NCBI GenBank assembly: GCA_001600635.1
Contig: BCKL01000018.1
Coordinates: forward strand, 489,974 to 553,973
Reading direction: 5' to 3'
DNA length: 64,000 bases
Source of the DNA: Leucosporidium creatinivorum
Lineage: Eukaryota; Basidiomycota; Microbotryomycetes; Leucosporidiales; Leucosporidiaceae
The position numbers and the translations under genes were made by a program. Positions 9,405 to 21,295 of the stretch are shown here, one piece after another. The notes under the pieces were generated by a model that saw nothing but the letters and a program-made list of their open reading frames with translations, was not told the DNA's origin and ran no database searches. Position 1 is the first letter of the stretch, and the number at the start of each line of letters is the position of its first letter.

Positions 9405-12400
9405 CTAGGCATCCGGCGCTGGCCTGTACGTCGGATCCGGGCTCCTTGAAGGGCTGCTGCCTGCACTCCGCGACGCGCTGCCCTTGGAAGAGTGGCTGCC
9501 TGCCCTCGAGAGCCGACCGAGCCTAGTCGTTGGAAGCTCGAGCTCGAACGCGCCTGGTCCGGCGAGGCCGGGCATCTGCGACGTCGCTGGTGCCGCAGTG
9601 GTAGCGACCGGCACGCTGCTGCCATCCTGCTCTGCGCTAGGCAGTCCGAGAGCGGCGCGCTGCTTTTGTACTTTGGCGGAGGCGGCGTTGAGAGCTTCCA
9701 GGAGCGCGGGAACGAGGATGGGCTTTGAGACGTAGCCGCTGCGGGAAAAGGGCCGTGTGAGCTCGGCTTGTACGCAGGGAGTGGAGAACGACGAGACTCA
9801 CTCTCCTCCGGCGGCCATGCACATCTCCTTGTCGCCGCTCATCGCATTGGCTGTCAAGCAGACGATCATGGGTCTGCAGGGAGAGAAGAGCAACCAGAGT
9901 CAGCAATCAGAGAAGACGATGTGCGACATCCAGAAGCTCACCGCTGAGCCGGGTCGGGCAGGAGCTTGCAGATCTCGCGAGTCGCCTCGAGGCCGTCCAT
10001 CCGAGGCATGTTGACGTCCATGCTGCAGCGGAAAAGTGTCAGCAAGAGCCCACACACTCGAGTCAAAGCTCAACGCACAAGATGATGTCGTAGCGCTTCT
10101 TCTGCGCCTTCTCGAGAGCGATCAAGCCGTCCTCGGCGATGTCGGTCGAGTAGCCGAGTCGCTTGAGAAGATGAGTGATGACCTTAACGCTGTGGGTTAG
10201 AAGAGAGAATGTCAGTCAAAAGAAGGCGAATGGTCTGCTCAGATCAAGAAGCGTACTTGATCGGGTTGTCCTCGGCGCAGAGTATGGAGAGGGGCGCTCG
10301 CTGAGCCTGGTTGGAGGGGAAGGGGCTGCTTGTAGTGGGAGGAGGCGTCGCCTTGCGGAACTCGCTCGCTGGGAAGACTTGGCGTAGCGTGTGGTGGAGG
10401 CGGTTCCGCTTGATGGGCTTGATGAGAAACTTGCAGTCGAGCTGACGCATCTCCTCGTAGATGGGCGAGCCCATGCGCGTGAGGGCGATGACAGGCGTGT
10501 TGATCTCCTTTTGACGTAGACGACGAAGGAGAATTTGTGCCGCAAACTGGGGAAGCGAGTCAAAGGTCAGCGAGGTTCGCGAGGGAGAAGGCGATCAGAC
10601 TGAACATACTCCAGGCAAGAAGACGTCAATGATGATGACATGATGCGGTTGACCAGCATCGTGAGCAGCGACGGCGGCGCCATATGCCTTGGAGACGTCC
10701 TCGGGAGCATCGGGGACGAGACCAAACGACGAGACGAGCTGCTGAAGTACGAGTCGGCTCGTGACGTTCTCGTCGACGATGAGGCACTTCTTGCCGACGA
10801 GGTCGGGGTTCTGTGCCGCGGCGTAGAGGTCGACCTCGGGAGATTCCGCCGTGGGAACGTTGAGAGTGACGGTGAAGGTGGAGCCCTTGCCGACCTCCGA
10901 GTCGAGTTCGATGTCGCCGCCCATGAGCAGCGAGAGCTTGCGCGAGATGGCGAGTCCGAGTCCAGTCCCTCCAAACTGCTTCGTCGTAGCGGAGCCCTCG
11001 GCTTGGGAAAAGACGCTGTGAACGAGCGAGGTCAGCGACGGGGCGACAGGAGAAGGGCTCAGCGACCAACCGGAAGAGACGACCAAAGTGCTCCTTAGCG
11101 ATGCCGATACCAGAATCCTTGACGGCGATGGTAACGCGGCACATGTTCTCTCCCGACGCCGACTTGCGAGCGTTGGGCTCTGAGCGAGCTGTGACGATGA
11201 TCTCGCCGTCTTGAGTGAACTTGACGGCGCTGAGGAGGGAAGAACAGGTCAGCGAGAGTGTTGAAGTAGCTCCAAAGTGGTGCACTCACTTGGAGAGAAG
11301 GTTGACGACGATCTGGCGCAGTCCTGCAGAAGGTGAAGCGACCAAGTCAGCGAGGGAGCGTCGAGACGTCGACAGCAGGTTCGTTACGTACGAGTCAGGT
11401 CGCCGACAATGTTGATGTCGCCCTGCTCGATGACGAGAGCCATCTCGACCGACTTGGATGCTGCACGCTCGGCGAGCATGTCCATCGACGACTCGAGAAC
11501 GTTGCGGAGCTGAACCGTGTCCTTCGAGAGCTCGAGGTGGTCCAGTTCGATCTTGCTGTAGTCGAGAATCTGCATGATGGAGAGGTGAGCGGGCGGAGAC
11601 TCCAGAGAGGGCCGAAGCGTACATCGTTAATCTGCGAGCGGAAGGAGAATCAGCGTGAATTTAGGGCGCGAGTTACGAGCGCAGAGACTCACCACGACGA
11701 GCAGCTCTTGACTCGAGTTCTTGATCGTCTCGACGTAGTCGGTCTGGTATCATGCAGGAGAAAGTTAGCTCCGAGCTCGAGTGGAAGAGAATCGGCCTCG
11801 GCACCCACCTGGACGGGATTGAGCGAGGTGTCGAGTAAGAGGCCGGCGAGGGCGACCACAGCGTTGAAGGGAGTGCGAATTTCGTGGCTCATGTTGGCTG
11901 AGGATAGCTGAATCAGTCGGAGTCTAACGAGGGCAAGGTCGAACAGCCTCACCCAAGAACTGAGACTTCATCGCCGTTGCCGATTCGGCGACATCTTTGG
12001 CGCTCCTCATCTCGGCCTGCGCTCGCTCCTTCTCGGCGACCTCGGCCTGTAGCAGGTCGTTCTTGTGTCGCAACTCGAGTGTGCGGTCGGCGACGGTGCC
12101 CTCCAGGTTGCGGTTGTAGCCTTCGAGAGCAGCTTGCGAGCGCTTGAGGTCGGCGTTGGCGGCCTTGAGATCTTGCACCAGGCGAGCCTTCTCGATCGTC
12201 GCGGCAGCCTGCCCAGAGATGAGCGACAGGATCTCGAGGCGGTCGGGCGTCTGCGAAAGTGAGCGAGCTCATGAGCGGCAAGTCTCACCAGCTCAGCGAC
12301 CGAGTCCAACTCACGAAGGCGTTGCGAGTCTGCGAGTTCTCCAGGTACATGACTCCGATGACGCGCTGTTGGTTGGCGAGGGCGAGGCAGAGGATGGAGA

Positions 12401-15400
12401 GCGGTTTCTCTCGGTTGAGATAAGGGTCCGAGATGCTCTCGCCGAGGGCGTCCAGTGTGTTGACGACCATGGCCTTGGAGCGAGCGACGTAGTTGATGAC
12501 GCTACAGGGGTCTATGTCATGAGAAGGAGTCAGTAGGAGCGTACCGGGGAGCGAGAACGACGAATGAAGGCTCACAGCGATCCGGCTGAACGTCGATGGC
12601 GTCGAGACGGCGAAGGTGCTGAGTCTCGCTCGACGTAGACTTGGCGATAGCTTCGGCGCAAAGCGTTCCTCCCTTGTCGAGCACGAGTAAGCACATCTCG
12701 GCGCCTGCCGTACGAAGAGCGAGCGAGAGCAGCTTGGAGACGACGCTATTTGCGAGGCGAAGAGTCAGCTCAGCGGTCAAGATAGATCCCGAGACAGCAG
12801 AATAGCTCACCCGTCGACCGAGAGCTCCATGGAAATGACACTAGAGGCCGAAACGACCGTGCGAAGGTCGAGCTCGGTGGCGAGATGCGAGCGCGCCATG
12901 GGTTCCGAGTGACCGGCGATGCTCTCGCGATGCTGACTGTCGCTGAGGATATCGTGTCCTTCCCCTGTCGAGTGGGAGTGCGATCCATGCGATCCGAACG
13001 AAGGCGTCCGCTTCGGCTTGGAAGGTCGATCCAGCGTCCAGGTCGAGTGGCTGGACGAGGCGACCTCATCCCGATGTGTCGAAGAGGTTTGGTCGAGGTC
13101 ATCGTGCGGGAAAAGTTCGATGGACTCGTCAACGGCGGAGAGGTTGGACGAGCCGCGGTCGACGCCGTTCACTCCGTCGCGAGAGCCGCTGCAGACGCTG
13201 GCAGCACGGTGGTCGGAAGGGGCGGGGACGCCTGGGAATAGATGAGGGTACTCGTTCGTCATGGCGACGACTTTGGGCTGGCAGCCCCACTTGCTCCAGA
13301 GGTCTCGAGCTTCGATGAGGTATCCAGCGCCGAGCTTGGGCGAGTTGAGCATCTTGGCGCATCGTTCTCCCATGCAGGCGGCGAGGTGGATATAGTCGAC
13401 GGCGAGAGCGGCGGCGATGGCGTCGTCGTAGAGCGAGAGGGCCGCCTGCCGATCACCACTGGCGCGAGCGGCTTCGGCGTCGAGCCAGAGCTTGAGGGAC
13501 CGGAAGTTGTCGGCTTGGGTGAGGGCGAGCTCGCCCATCGACTTGGTCGTGGCGGCGAGGACGTCGAGTTGCTCTTGTGTAAGGATCGAGAACTCGTCGT
13601 AGAGGGTGATGGCTTCGAAGAGCTGGAAGAAGACGGGGTAGATGAGGCCTTGGGCCTGTGCGAAAGTCAAGGGGAGAGTGAGCTTCCGACGGCGTGGGAG
13701 TGGACAGGGAAAGACTCACACCAGCGATGTGGAGACGTCCCGACTTGACCGAGTCCTTGGCGCGCTTGAGGTCGCCGAAGAAGACGGCCGTCATGAGCCT
13801 CAGCATGTGGAAGAGGTGGATCGTGACCGAGTCTGTCGAAGGAGAGCGGAGGGTCAGCGACGATATCTCGAGCCAAGAAGGAGATCCACTCCTGCTTACA
13901 TTGCTTCTCCTCGCAGATGTGGTAGTCGGCGAGACTGAAGGCCTCGCCTTCGAGCTCGCCCGGCTCGACGGCTCGACCAATGAGGCAGAGTGCGGATTGG
14001 TGCACGACGGCGATGTAGAGGGTCGAAAGCTCGTGACGGAACTTGCGGACGAGGACGGTGAAGCGCTCGAGATTGCTCGAGACCTCATGGAGGGGGATGC
14101 CCTGCGAATGGAGGAGAGGTCAGCGGCGCGAGGAGGGAGCGAGGCCTCAGACGACGCACGCAAAGGATGCTGTAGGCTGTGGGGTGAGAAGTGGATCAAC
14201 AGCTGTTCAAACAAGCGAGGTACGATATCACACACAGCAAAGCTCCCCGCACCCAAAGCCGACGTACTCGGCGTCGCGGTACTCGATGCCATAAGCGATA
14301 GCCTTGCGGAACGACGGAAGACTCGCCCGGATGGGCATGCTCCACGGCACGACGTGGCTTGAATAGACCTTGTACGTCGGGCAGGCCAGCGGCGTTCCTC
14401 CGTACTTCTCAAAGTACCGAATCGCCGCCGTTCCATACGCTAGCGATTCCTCCAGCTCGCCGTAGATGCCATGGACGAGGACGGCGAGGAGGGTGAAGAG
14501 GAAGGCGCCGGCGTCGTCGAGGCCGTGCTGCGAGGTTGCGCGAGCGGCGAGGGAGGAGAGCGAGCCGAGCAGGTCGATGCGGGTGAAGTAGATGGGAGGG
14601 ACGAGGGCGGCCATGACTTGCTGGGCACCGCAGGTGACGACGTCGGTCATTCGAGGTCTTTCGTCAAGGTTCTATCGAGTGGGAGACGGTCAGCGCAAGT
14701 CGAGTGGCAAGTGAGCGCCGAGCCGAAAACTCACGGCGATAGAGTCCACAGTGAAGCCCAACTCATGCCGAATCGTCTCCGCCAGCTTGGACGCCTCATC
14801 CGTATCGTCCGGCAAGTGGACGCCGACCATCGCGAGTCCCTCCCTCCCAATCTCGATCGCCTTGGCAGAATCTCCCATCGCAGACGCCGAGCGAATCGAC
14901 CTGGCATAGACGCGGAGCTTGGCGACCGTGTCGCGCGAATGGTCGAGGAAGATGCGGACGTATTCTTGCGAGGCGGGGTAGTCGCTGTGAGCCGTAGGCA
15001 GAGGTCAGCGATCTGTCCAGCCGGAGAGCGCTGAGAAGGCGAAAGCGAAACTCACGTCAGGGAGTACTCGACTTCAACCAACGACTCAGTGACCTTGCCC
15101 ATCAACTCTGGCTGCCCGACCCATCCGCCCGTCCCCAGCAGATCCCACGCAATCTGCAGATACTTGCGCGCAGCCTCAAAAGCTGTCGCCTTGCTCGCCT
15201 TGGTCGCCGCCAAGTAGTTGTAGCGGGCGAGCTGGTCTCGTTCGTCCGTAGTGGAGAGAATGTCGATCCCAAAGTTGAGCTGATTGGCGAGGTCGAAGAT
15301 GCGGTCGTAGGTCGCTTCGTCGGTGAGCGAGTGGACGAGGCGTTGGCCGATTTCGTAGTGCATTTGAGGACGGTCTGCGGAGGGTACGAGGGCGTATGCA

Positions 15401-18400
15401 GCTGTTGATGATGCGGTGTAGTCGAAGGCGAAAGGGCGGTGGGGAGTGAGTGACGAGAGAAGCGGTGGGTCAGCGAGCTCGCCCCCGTCGAGCGAAGATG
15501 AGCGCGCCGAGAACTCACCTTGCTGGCACCGATCGTGGAAGAAGCGATAATACTCGAATCTGACTTTCGTCTGATGGCTCGACAGCGTCCTCGTCGGCTT
15601 CTTGCCCGAGAGTGTCGTCGATTTGGGCGGTGGCAGGCCATCCTCTCCTGCCTCTCCTCCCTCGACAGCCTCCTCCTCATCCACCTCCATCTGCACGATG
15701 CTAGCCCTCCTACTCCCTCCCTTAGGCGTCACGACCCCCTCCCCATCCACCTCCACCTCTACCTCCCCAACACCGACGACCAACCCCTCCTCCACCGCCT
15801 CCTTCAAATCGCCTTCCAACTCGCCGTCCGTCCTCCCCGCAGCCAACGCCAACGCCCCTGCCTCCGACTCCTCATTCCCCAAACACGCAGCAATCATCAA
15901 TGCGCGACGAGTAGCGGGGGAGAATTTCATCATCTGAGCGAGGAGGAGCTCGACGACGTCGGTGGAGATGGACTTGTAGGCTATGAGGTCGAGGTCGAAC
16001 GTCCAGCGAGAGAGGGTGAAGTCGAAGGTGAACATGCCTTCGGCGTTGAGGGCTTTGAGGAGCTGTGTGAGGTCGGCGCGTCGTCAGCTCAAGCTCGGCG
16101 CTCGTTCTCTTTCCTCCTAAGCGCGATTCGACGGGGAGGAAAGTGAGAAGACGAAACCCACCTGCGCAACAAACAACGGGCTGCCCTTTGTCCTCGCCAG
16201 CACCACCTCACTCAACGTCCTAATCTCCTGATCCTCCCTCCCCTTCTTCCCTGCTCCTGCTCCTGCTCCCTTCCCCACCACCGCACCAACGACCATCTCC
16301 GGCGTCCTCAAGCTCTCCCCTACGAAATCCATCACATTCTTCAGACTCAGTGGCTGTAACAGAATCTCCCGATGGGTAGAAGGGAGCGCGGGAAGAAGGG
16401 TAGTGGAGACGATGTGAGTAGGGGTGACTTCATTGTCGCGGTAGAGGAGAAGGAGGAGGATCGGGTGGGAGGACGCTTTGTTGCCGTTGGTAGTTTCGGA
16501 GGAAGAAGTGGACGTAGTGGTTGGAGGAGCGAGGGAGGGGGAGGGAGGATTCGAGGATTCGAGGGAGGGGTCCGAGGGGGCGGAAGGGTCGGAGGCGGAG
16601 GAAAGGAGGGAGAGGATGAAGGTGATGTCCGAGGGGGTGGACCATTGGAGGTCGTCTGTTTGCGAACGGGGCGAATACCAGAGTCAGCGACCGAACGACC
16701 TAGCCGTCCGCCGAGAACCGAAAGCGAGCACAACTCACCGAATACCAGCACCAGGGGCCTCCCTTCCCTCGCAAACACCTTCAACACCCTCAGCACACAA
16801 TCCCTAAACCTCCTCACGCTCTCCTCCGCTCCCAGAACCGGCACCGGCGGGAGCGTATCGATCCACCCGGGCTCAAACACATTCTCGAGCGTAGGAAGCA
16901 CGTCAGCGAGGACGTGACCTTCTTTTGCTAGGGCGTAGGAAATGCGGCGACGCCAGAGGAGGAGTTTGGGAGTCGGCTCGGAGAGGATTTGGCGGAAGAG
17001 GTTGGAGAGGGCTTGCGAGATGGCGAAGAAGGGGACGGGGGATTTGATTTGGTCTGTTTGTGGAAGTGTGATGGAAGTGAGGTGACGCAAGAGGGTAGAT
17101 GGTCGTGGAATGGGCGAGTGGAGAGCGGAGGCGGGAGCGAGTGAGAAGGAAGGTCAGCGCCGAGCTCTCCCTCCCCCTTGCCAGTTCCCCTTCTCGATCT
17201 ACCATCAGCGAAGCACAACTCACCGAACTTGACGGCCGCCCAAAATCCCTTCCTCTTCCTCCCCTTCCCCTTCTCCCCTTTCTCTCCCTTCCCCGCCGCG
17301 CCGCCCACCGCAGGTCCCCTCAATCTCTCCACCAAACTCGTTTTGCCAATCCCCGAACTGCCCTTAACGACCACGACCTCGACCTTGCCACTCTCCCTCA
17401 CTCTCTCATATGCAGCGAGTAGGTCCTGTTCGGACGACTCGCGGCCGAACATTTTCGAGGGAGGGGGGAGGCGGAAGTGCGCTGCCGAGTCGATGGCGCC
17501 GGGGATGAAGGTCGGCGTGGAGTTGGAGTTGGAAGAGGAGGTGGAGGTGGGGTGAAGGGTGATGGGGAGTGAGGGCGAGGGGGTGGAGGAAGGGAGAGAA
17601 GGCGAGGAGCGCGACCGAATAATCGCAGCCACCGTCTCCAAATCGACAATCAGTCCCTGACTAGTCTGATACCTCTCCTCCGGGCTCTTCTCCAACAACT
17701 TGCCCACCACCAAACTCAACTCCCTCGGCACGCTCGGATCCAACTCCTCCACGCCCGGCGGTCTTCTCGCAATATGCGCATGAATAATCTCCATTGGATC
17801 CTCGGCGTCGGCGAAGAGTGGTCGACCGGTAAGGATCTCGAAGAGGGTGGCGCCGATGGAGTAGTAGTCCGCTCGGTAGTCTGCTGCTTTGCCTACTCGC
17901 CCCGAACATTCGGGAGCAAGGTAGGGGAGCGACTCCTCCTTCATCCCTCGTTCCCTAATAGGCGCTGACCCCCCTTCCTCTCCTCCTCCTAATCCTCCTG
18001 CTCCTGCCGTGCGGAAAGCGCAGGAGAAATCATGCACGTGCACTTCGCCGAGGATGGAGGTCGAGATGGTGGTGGGTCGGAGCGAGCCGTGGACGATGTG
18101 AAGGGCGTGGAGGGAGGCGATGAGCCGGATTAGTTGGATCGTGAGTTGGATGGTCGTCAGGAGGGAAGTGGGGTCCGTCCAGTTTGGTGGTGGGCCTCGG
18201 GAGGGGGGCAGGAAGCGCTCGGAGAAGGCAAAGAGGTCGTCGTCGGCTAGGACTAGCATGGTCTGTTTGAGGTGGAGGGTGATAGAGTCGATGAAGAGGA
18301 GTAGAGAGAAGCAAGCAGAGTCAGCTATACCATCCCTTTGCCCTCCCGTCGCCCTACTACCTCCTCGCCGAGCCCTCAAGCCCAAACTCACCCCCAACCT

Positions 18401-19074
18401 GCCCACCTCCCTCGCCAACACCTTGGTCACATTCCCCACGCCCGCATCTCTCAACGCATTCAACAACTGCGTCTCGGCCTTGAACTGGGCCGCCGCCGAA
18501 GGTTTGGCCGAGAGGGAGAACTTGAGGACGACATTCTGATCGCCGCGGTGGATCGAGATGGCGCGGCAGACTACCACGTCGTCGTAGTGGACTGAGAAGA
18601 CTCGAACTGTGGTGTTGTGAGAGAGAGAGAACGGGTTAGTACAGCGAGAGAGTGGAACCTGAGCTGAGAGAGCGAGCTCGACGCACCATCCCTGTAGCCC
18701 TCCAAGATGATGGTATCCCCTCTATTGACATGTGATCCTGATCCTGAATCTGAATGAGCGAGTTTAGGCCGTTGGGCCGAACGCTGAGTGGAAGTTGAAG
18801 GTGAGTGGGAGCTGTTGGAGGTTGAAGCAGCTGGAGCGAAGCGGGTTGAATTGGCGGTGGAAGCTGTAGTGGAAGTGGAAGAGCGAAGGGAAGGTGAAGG
18901 TGGTGGGTGAGGCTGAAGCTGTTGAGGTGCAGGAGAGGAGCGCATTGCCGCTGATGAAACTGTAGCAGATTCGATTGCTGCTGGTGCTGCTGTTGAAGCG
19001 GGAAGGGGAGGCTGCTGTGGTGTGGTAGAGTCGACCCTTTTGCGCTTGTTGCTCCCCGGCCCATTCGAGGGCAT
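9405..19074 (-). CDS. Hybrid histidine kinase, group X-like (pseudokinase-AAA-GAF-HisKA-HATPase-REC-REC)
   Basis: A 9.7-kb gene with many short introns, starting [15 protein letters not shown] at 19074 and ending TYRPAPDA at 9405. In order: a Ser/Pro-rich N-terminus; a Ser/Thr-kinase-like domain (about 18.6-17.6 kb), with HGSLRPTTI and DFS where HRDLKPxN and DFG are expected; an AAA/STAND ATPase with Walker [10 protein letters not shown] near 17.3 kb; a long helical region (about 16-12.9 kb); a GAF domain (about 12.8-12.3 kb); a coiled coil; an H-box [13 protein letters not shown] near 11.9 kb; an N-box NLLSNAVKFT; G boxes DSGIGIA and [10 protein letters not shown]; and two receivers. The first receiver has [15 protein letters not shown] and LIKPI; the second has [25 protein letters not shown] and YVSKPI. 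This is the architecture of fission-yeast Mak and Candida Chk1-type sensors, which feed stress signals to Ypd1-like phosphotransfer proteins. Exon edges were checked only in parts (for example intron 18607-18686). Confidence 0.85.
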
Positions 19075-19397
19075 AGCTGTCGAATGTACGATGCTACAGA
19101 AATCGAACAAGCAAAAGGTAAGAGGGAGAGCAGCAATTGGAGCTTCAACGCCTGCTCGGCCAAGTCCCGCTTGAAGAGGGCCAGCTCGGCCTTGCTCTCT
19201 TGCTCTGTTCTGCTGCATTTCGATTATACATTAAGCGGCTGCTAATAGTAACTAATCCGAGGCTACTACAGAGGTAACTGCACTCGTACCCATCTCCCCT
19301 ACAACTCTCAGCGCTGACCCTCCTCACTCAACTCTCCTCAGCCAACGCCCTTCTCCCTCTCTCTCAGCGTACACCCCGTATCGACCTACAGCCTACA
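19075..19397. promoter_or_regulatory. Divergent promoter region, histidine kinase and KEN-box gene
   Basis: 323 bp between two divergent start codons. A pyrimidine-rich leader with CTGACCC followed by CCTCAG around 19313-19341 may be a 5'-UTR intron end for the rightward gene. No specific operator was identified. Confidence 0.45.
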
Positions 19398-20534
19398 ATG
19401 GCCAAAGGACTCTTCACCGTATTCAGCGATACCCAGCCTACCACACTACACAACACCAAACCCCGCCGCGCCCCTTCCACTTCGACAAACAACAGCAGAC
19501 CTCTAGCCGTCTTCTCCGATCCCAAAGCAGGACTCAACAGCGGGACGACGACGACACTGGGCAAGGAGAATGTAGACCCTTACCATCGCTCCAAACTCAG
19601 TGGCAAGCAGGCTCTCGGGGGCAAGAAACCGGCGCTGGGATCCAAGCTCGCTCCCTCAGCTGCATCGCGTCCGTCATCCCAGGCCATCTCCCTCGCCCCC
19701 GCCAGCAGCAGCGGAAACGGAGTCTGTACAGGCCAACTCCGCACGCGGATCCTACCCTCTTTCGACGACCCCGCGCCCGCTGCCCCTGTCCCTACTTCGG
19801 CGCCGAGCCTGAGCATGGCGGAAGTACCCCCTTCACCAGCCTACTCCATCGCCTCGACCTCTTCGCTCCACTCCGAAGCACAAGGAGGAGCACTCCTCGG
19901 CACGCCCAACTCAGCGAGGGACTCGGGGTACGCTCGGTCGGTTAGCTCGTCGCCCTCGGCGAGTGAGGGAGAGGAGGAGGATGGATGGGCACGGAGGACG
20001 GGAGGAGTGGTGGAGGAGGAGAAGACGGTCAAGATTGGTGCGGTGGGATCGAGCAGGAGGAAGAGGAGTACGAGGAAGATGGAGATGAGTGAGAAGGAGG
20101 CGGATCGGAGGGCGAGGGGGTTGACCGAGTCGCCGTTGGCGGAGGTGAGTTTCTTTCTCCTAATCCATCCTCATGCCCTTCCCCTTTCCTGCAGTTCTGT
20201 CTCTCTCCTTACTGGACAAGAAGCCGCGCTGACCCCTTCCTCCTCCCTGGACTCGGCGCCACAGGTCACCCAAGCCTTCACCTCCCTCGGATCCTTCGCC
20301 CTGCCCAACACCCACGCTCCCGACTCCCCCTCGCCTCTCTCTACCACCGCCCACTCCAAGCCCACCCGCCGTACCTCCCCCTCCAAGTCCTCCCTCGCTC
20401 CCAAGCCTCACGCCGCCTCCAAGCCCTACCCCGCGACGCAGACGATGAGGAAGAAGAAGCCTGCGAGTAGTGGGAGCGTGCCGGCTGCGCTGATGGGTGG
20501 AGGTGAGGGAGGAGTTAGGAGCATGAGGTTTTAG
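19398..20534 (+). CDS. KEN-box, low-complexity protein of unknown function
   Basis: Two exons, 19398-20144 and 20265-20534, give 338 residues. The intron has a GTGAGT donor, a GCTGACC branch and a CAG acceptor. Its 120-nt length keeps the frame open, so retention would add 40 residues. Near the N-terminus are two similar short segments, LFTVFSDTQ and LAVFSDPKA, then GKENVDPYHRSKLSGKQAL, a textbook KEN box followed by an RxxL destruction-box-like motif. The rest is Ser/Pro-rich and acidic, with a basic RRKRSTRK patch and the segment TESPLAEVTQAFTSLGSF. Such degrons mark substrates of the anaphase-promoting complex, for example securin. I cannot show homology to a named family, so this is a hypothesis. 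Confidence 0.75.
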   Translation: MAKGLFTVFSDTQPTTLHNTKPRRAPSTSTNNSRPLAVFSDPKAGLNSGTTTTLGKENVDPYHRSKLSGKQALGGKKPALGSKLAPSAASRPSSQAISLAPASSSGNGVCTGQLRTRILPSFDDPAPAAPVPTSAPSLSMAEVPPSPAYSIASTSSLHSEAQGGALLGTPNSARDSGYARSVSSSPSASEGEEEDGWARRTGGVVEEEKTVKIGAVGSSRRKRSTRKMEMSEKEADRRARGLTESPLAEVSFFLLIHPHALPLSCSSVSLLTGQEAALTPSSSLDSAPQVTQAFTSLGSFALPNTHAPDSPSPLSTTAHSKPTRRTSPSKSSLAPKPHAASKPYPATQTMRKKKPASSGSVPAALMGGGEGGVRSMRF

Positions 20535-21295
20535 GAGGAGAGGAGGAGGAGGGTTCGCCGAACTCGTACACTCGCCCCTCGCCTACATTACTCCCATCGC
20601 ATCACGCATAGCTTGCACACCCCACAGGTCATAGTACATCTTCATCGCATCTACTTTACTTCCCTTCCCCGCCACTTCGCCTTTCACCCCACCCTTTCGC
20701 TTTTCACCTCACCCATCTGGTTTTCCCTTTGCTTCGCCCCTCTTGCTTTACCCCAGCGAGCTTAGGAGGTTCTTCTAGCTTATGTATACTCTTGTTACCT
20801 ATGTAAGAAGGTCTTGGCTCGTACTCTTCAGGATTCATGGAAGGAGGAATGACGAGGAGAGCGAGCGAGTCGACAGTTCGGCGCTGAGTGGATTCGTTTA
20901 GTCGCCAAAGTATCAGCCACCCCCAGCTCACCAGTAGTAGCATCAGAGCTTTCAATGCTGCTCCATGCTAGTGAAGAGCAAGGACCTGTCGAGCTGCACC
21001 GCAGCCGAAGCCCTCCAGCCTTCGCCGAATCGGTCGCCGAACCTCGTCCGTCGAGTCACATTCCACTTCGCGCGCGAGCACTCGACTCGGCTACTCTCGC
21101 GCAACTTCGGCTCCATGCAAGCTTTCTATGGCCTACAACCGCCAACATCACCACTCTCCGTAAATAACCGTCTCCAGACCCCTCGGCCAACTTTTGGCCG
21201 CAGCCGAAGCCTCCGACTCGACTCAACTCGACTCGAACGGACTCTGCTCCAGCTCTCCTTCGCCTCATCTCGTCGTCTCACCTCCAACACAAGCG
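20535..21295. other. Intergenic region upstream of the first MFS gene
   Basis: 760 bp. It has a pyrimidine-rich 3' UTR-like left part and, to the right, repeated CGACTCGACTC-type runs near 21210-21240. No gene was recognised. Confidence 0.45.
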
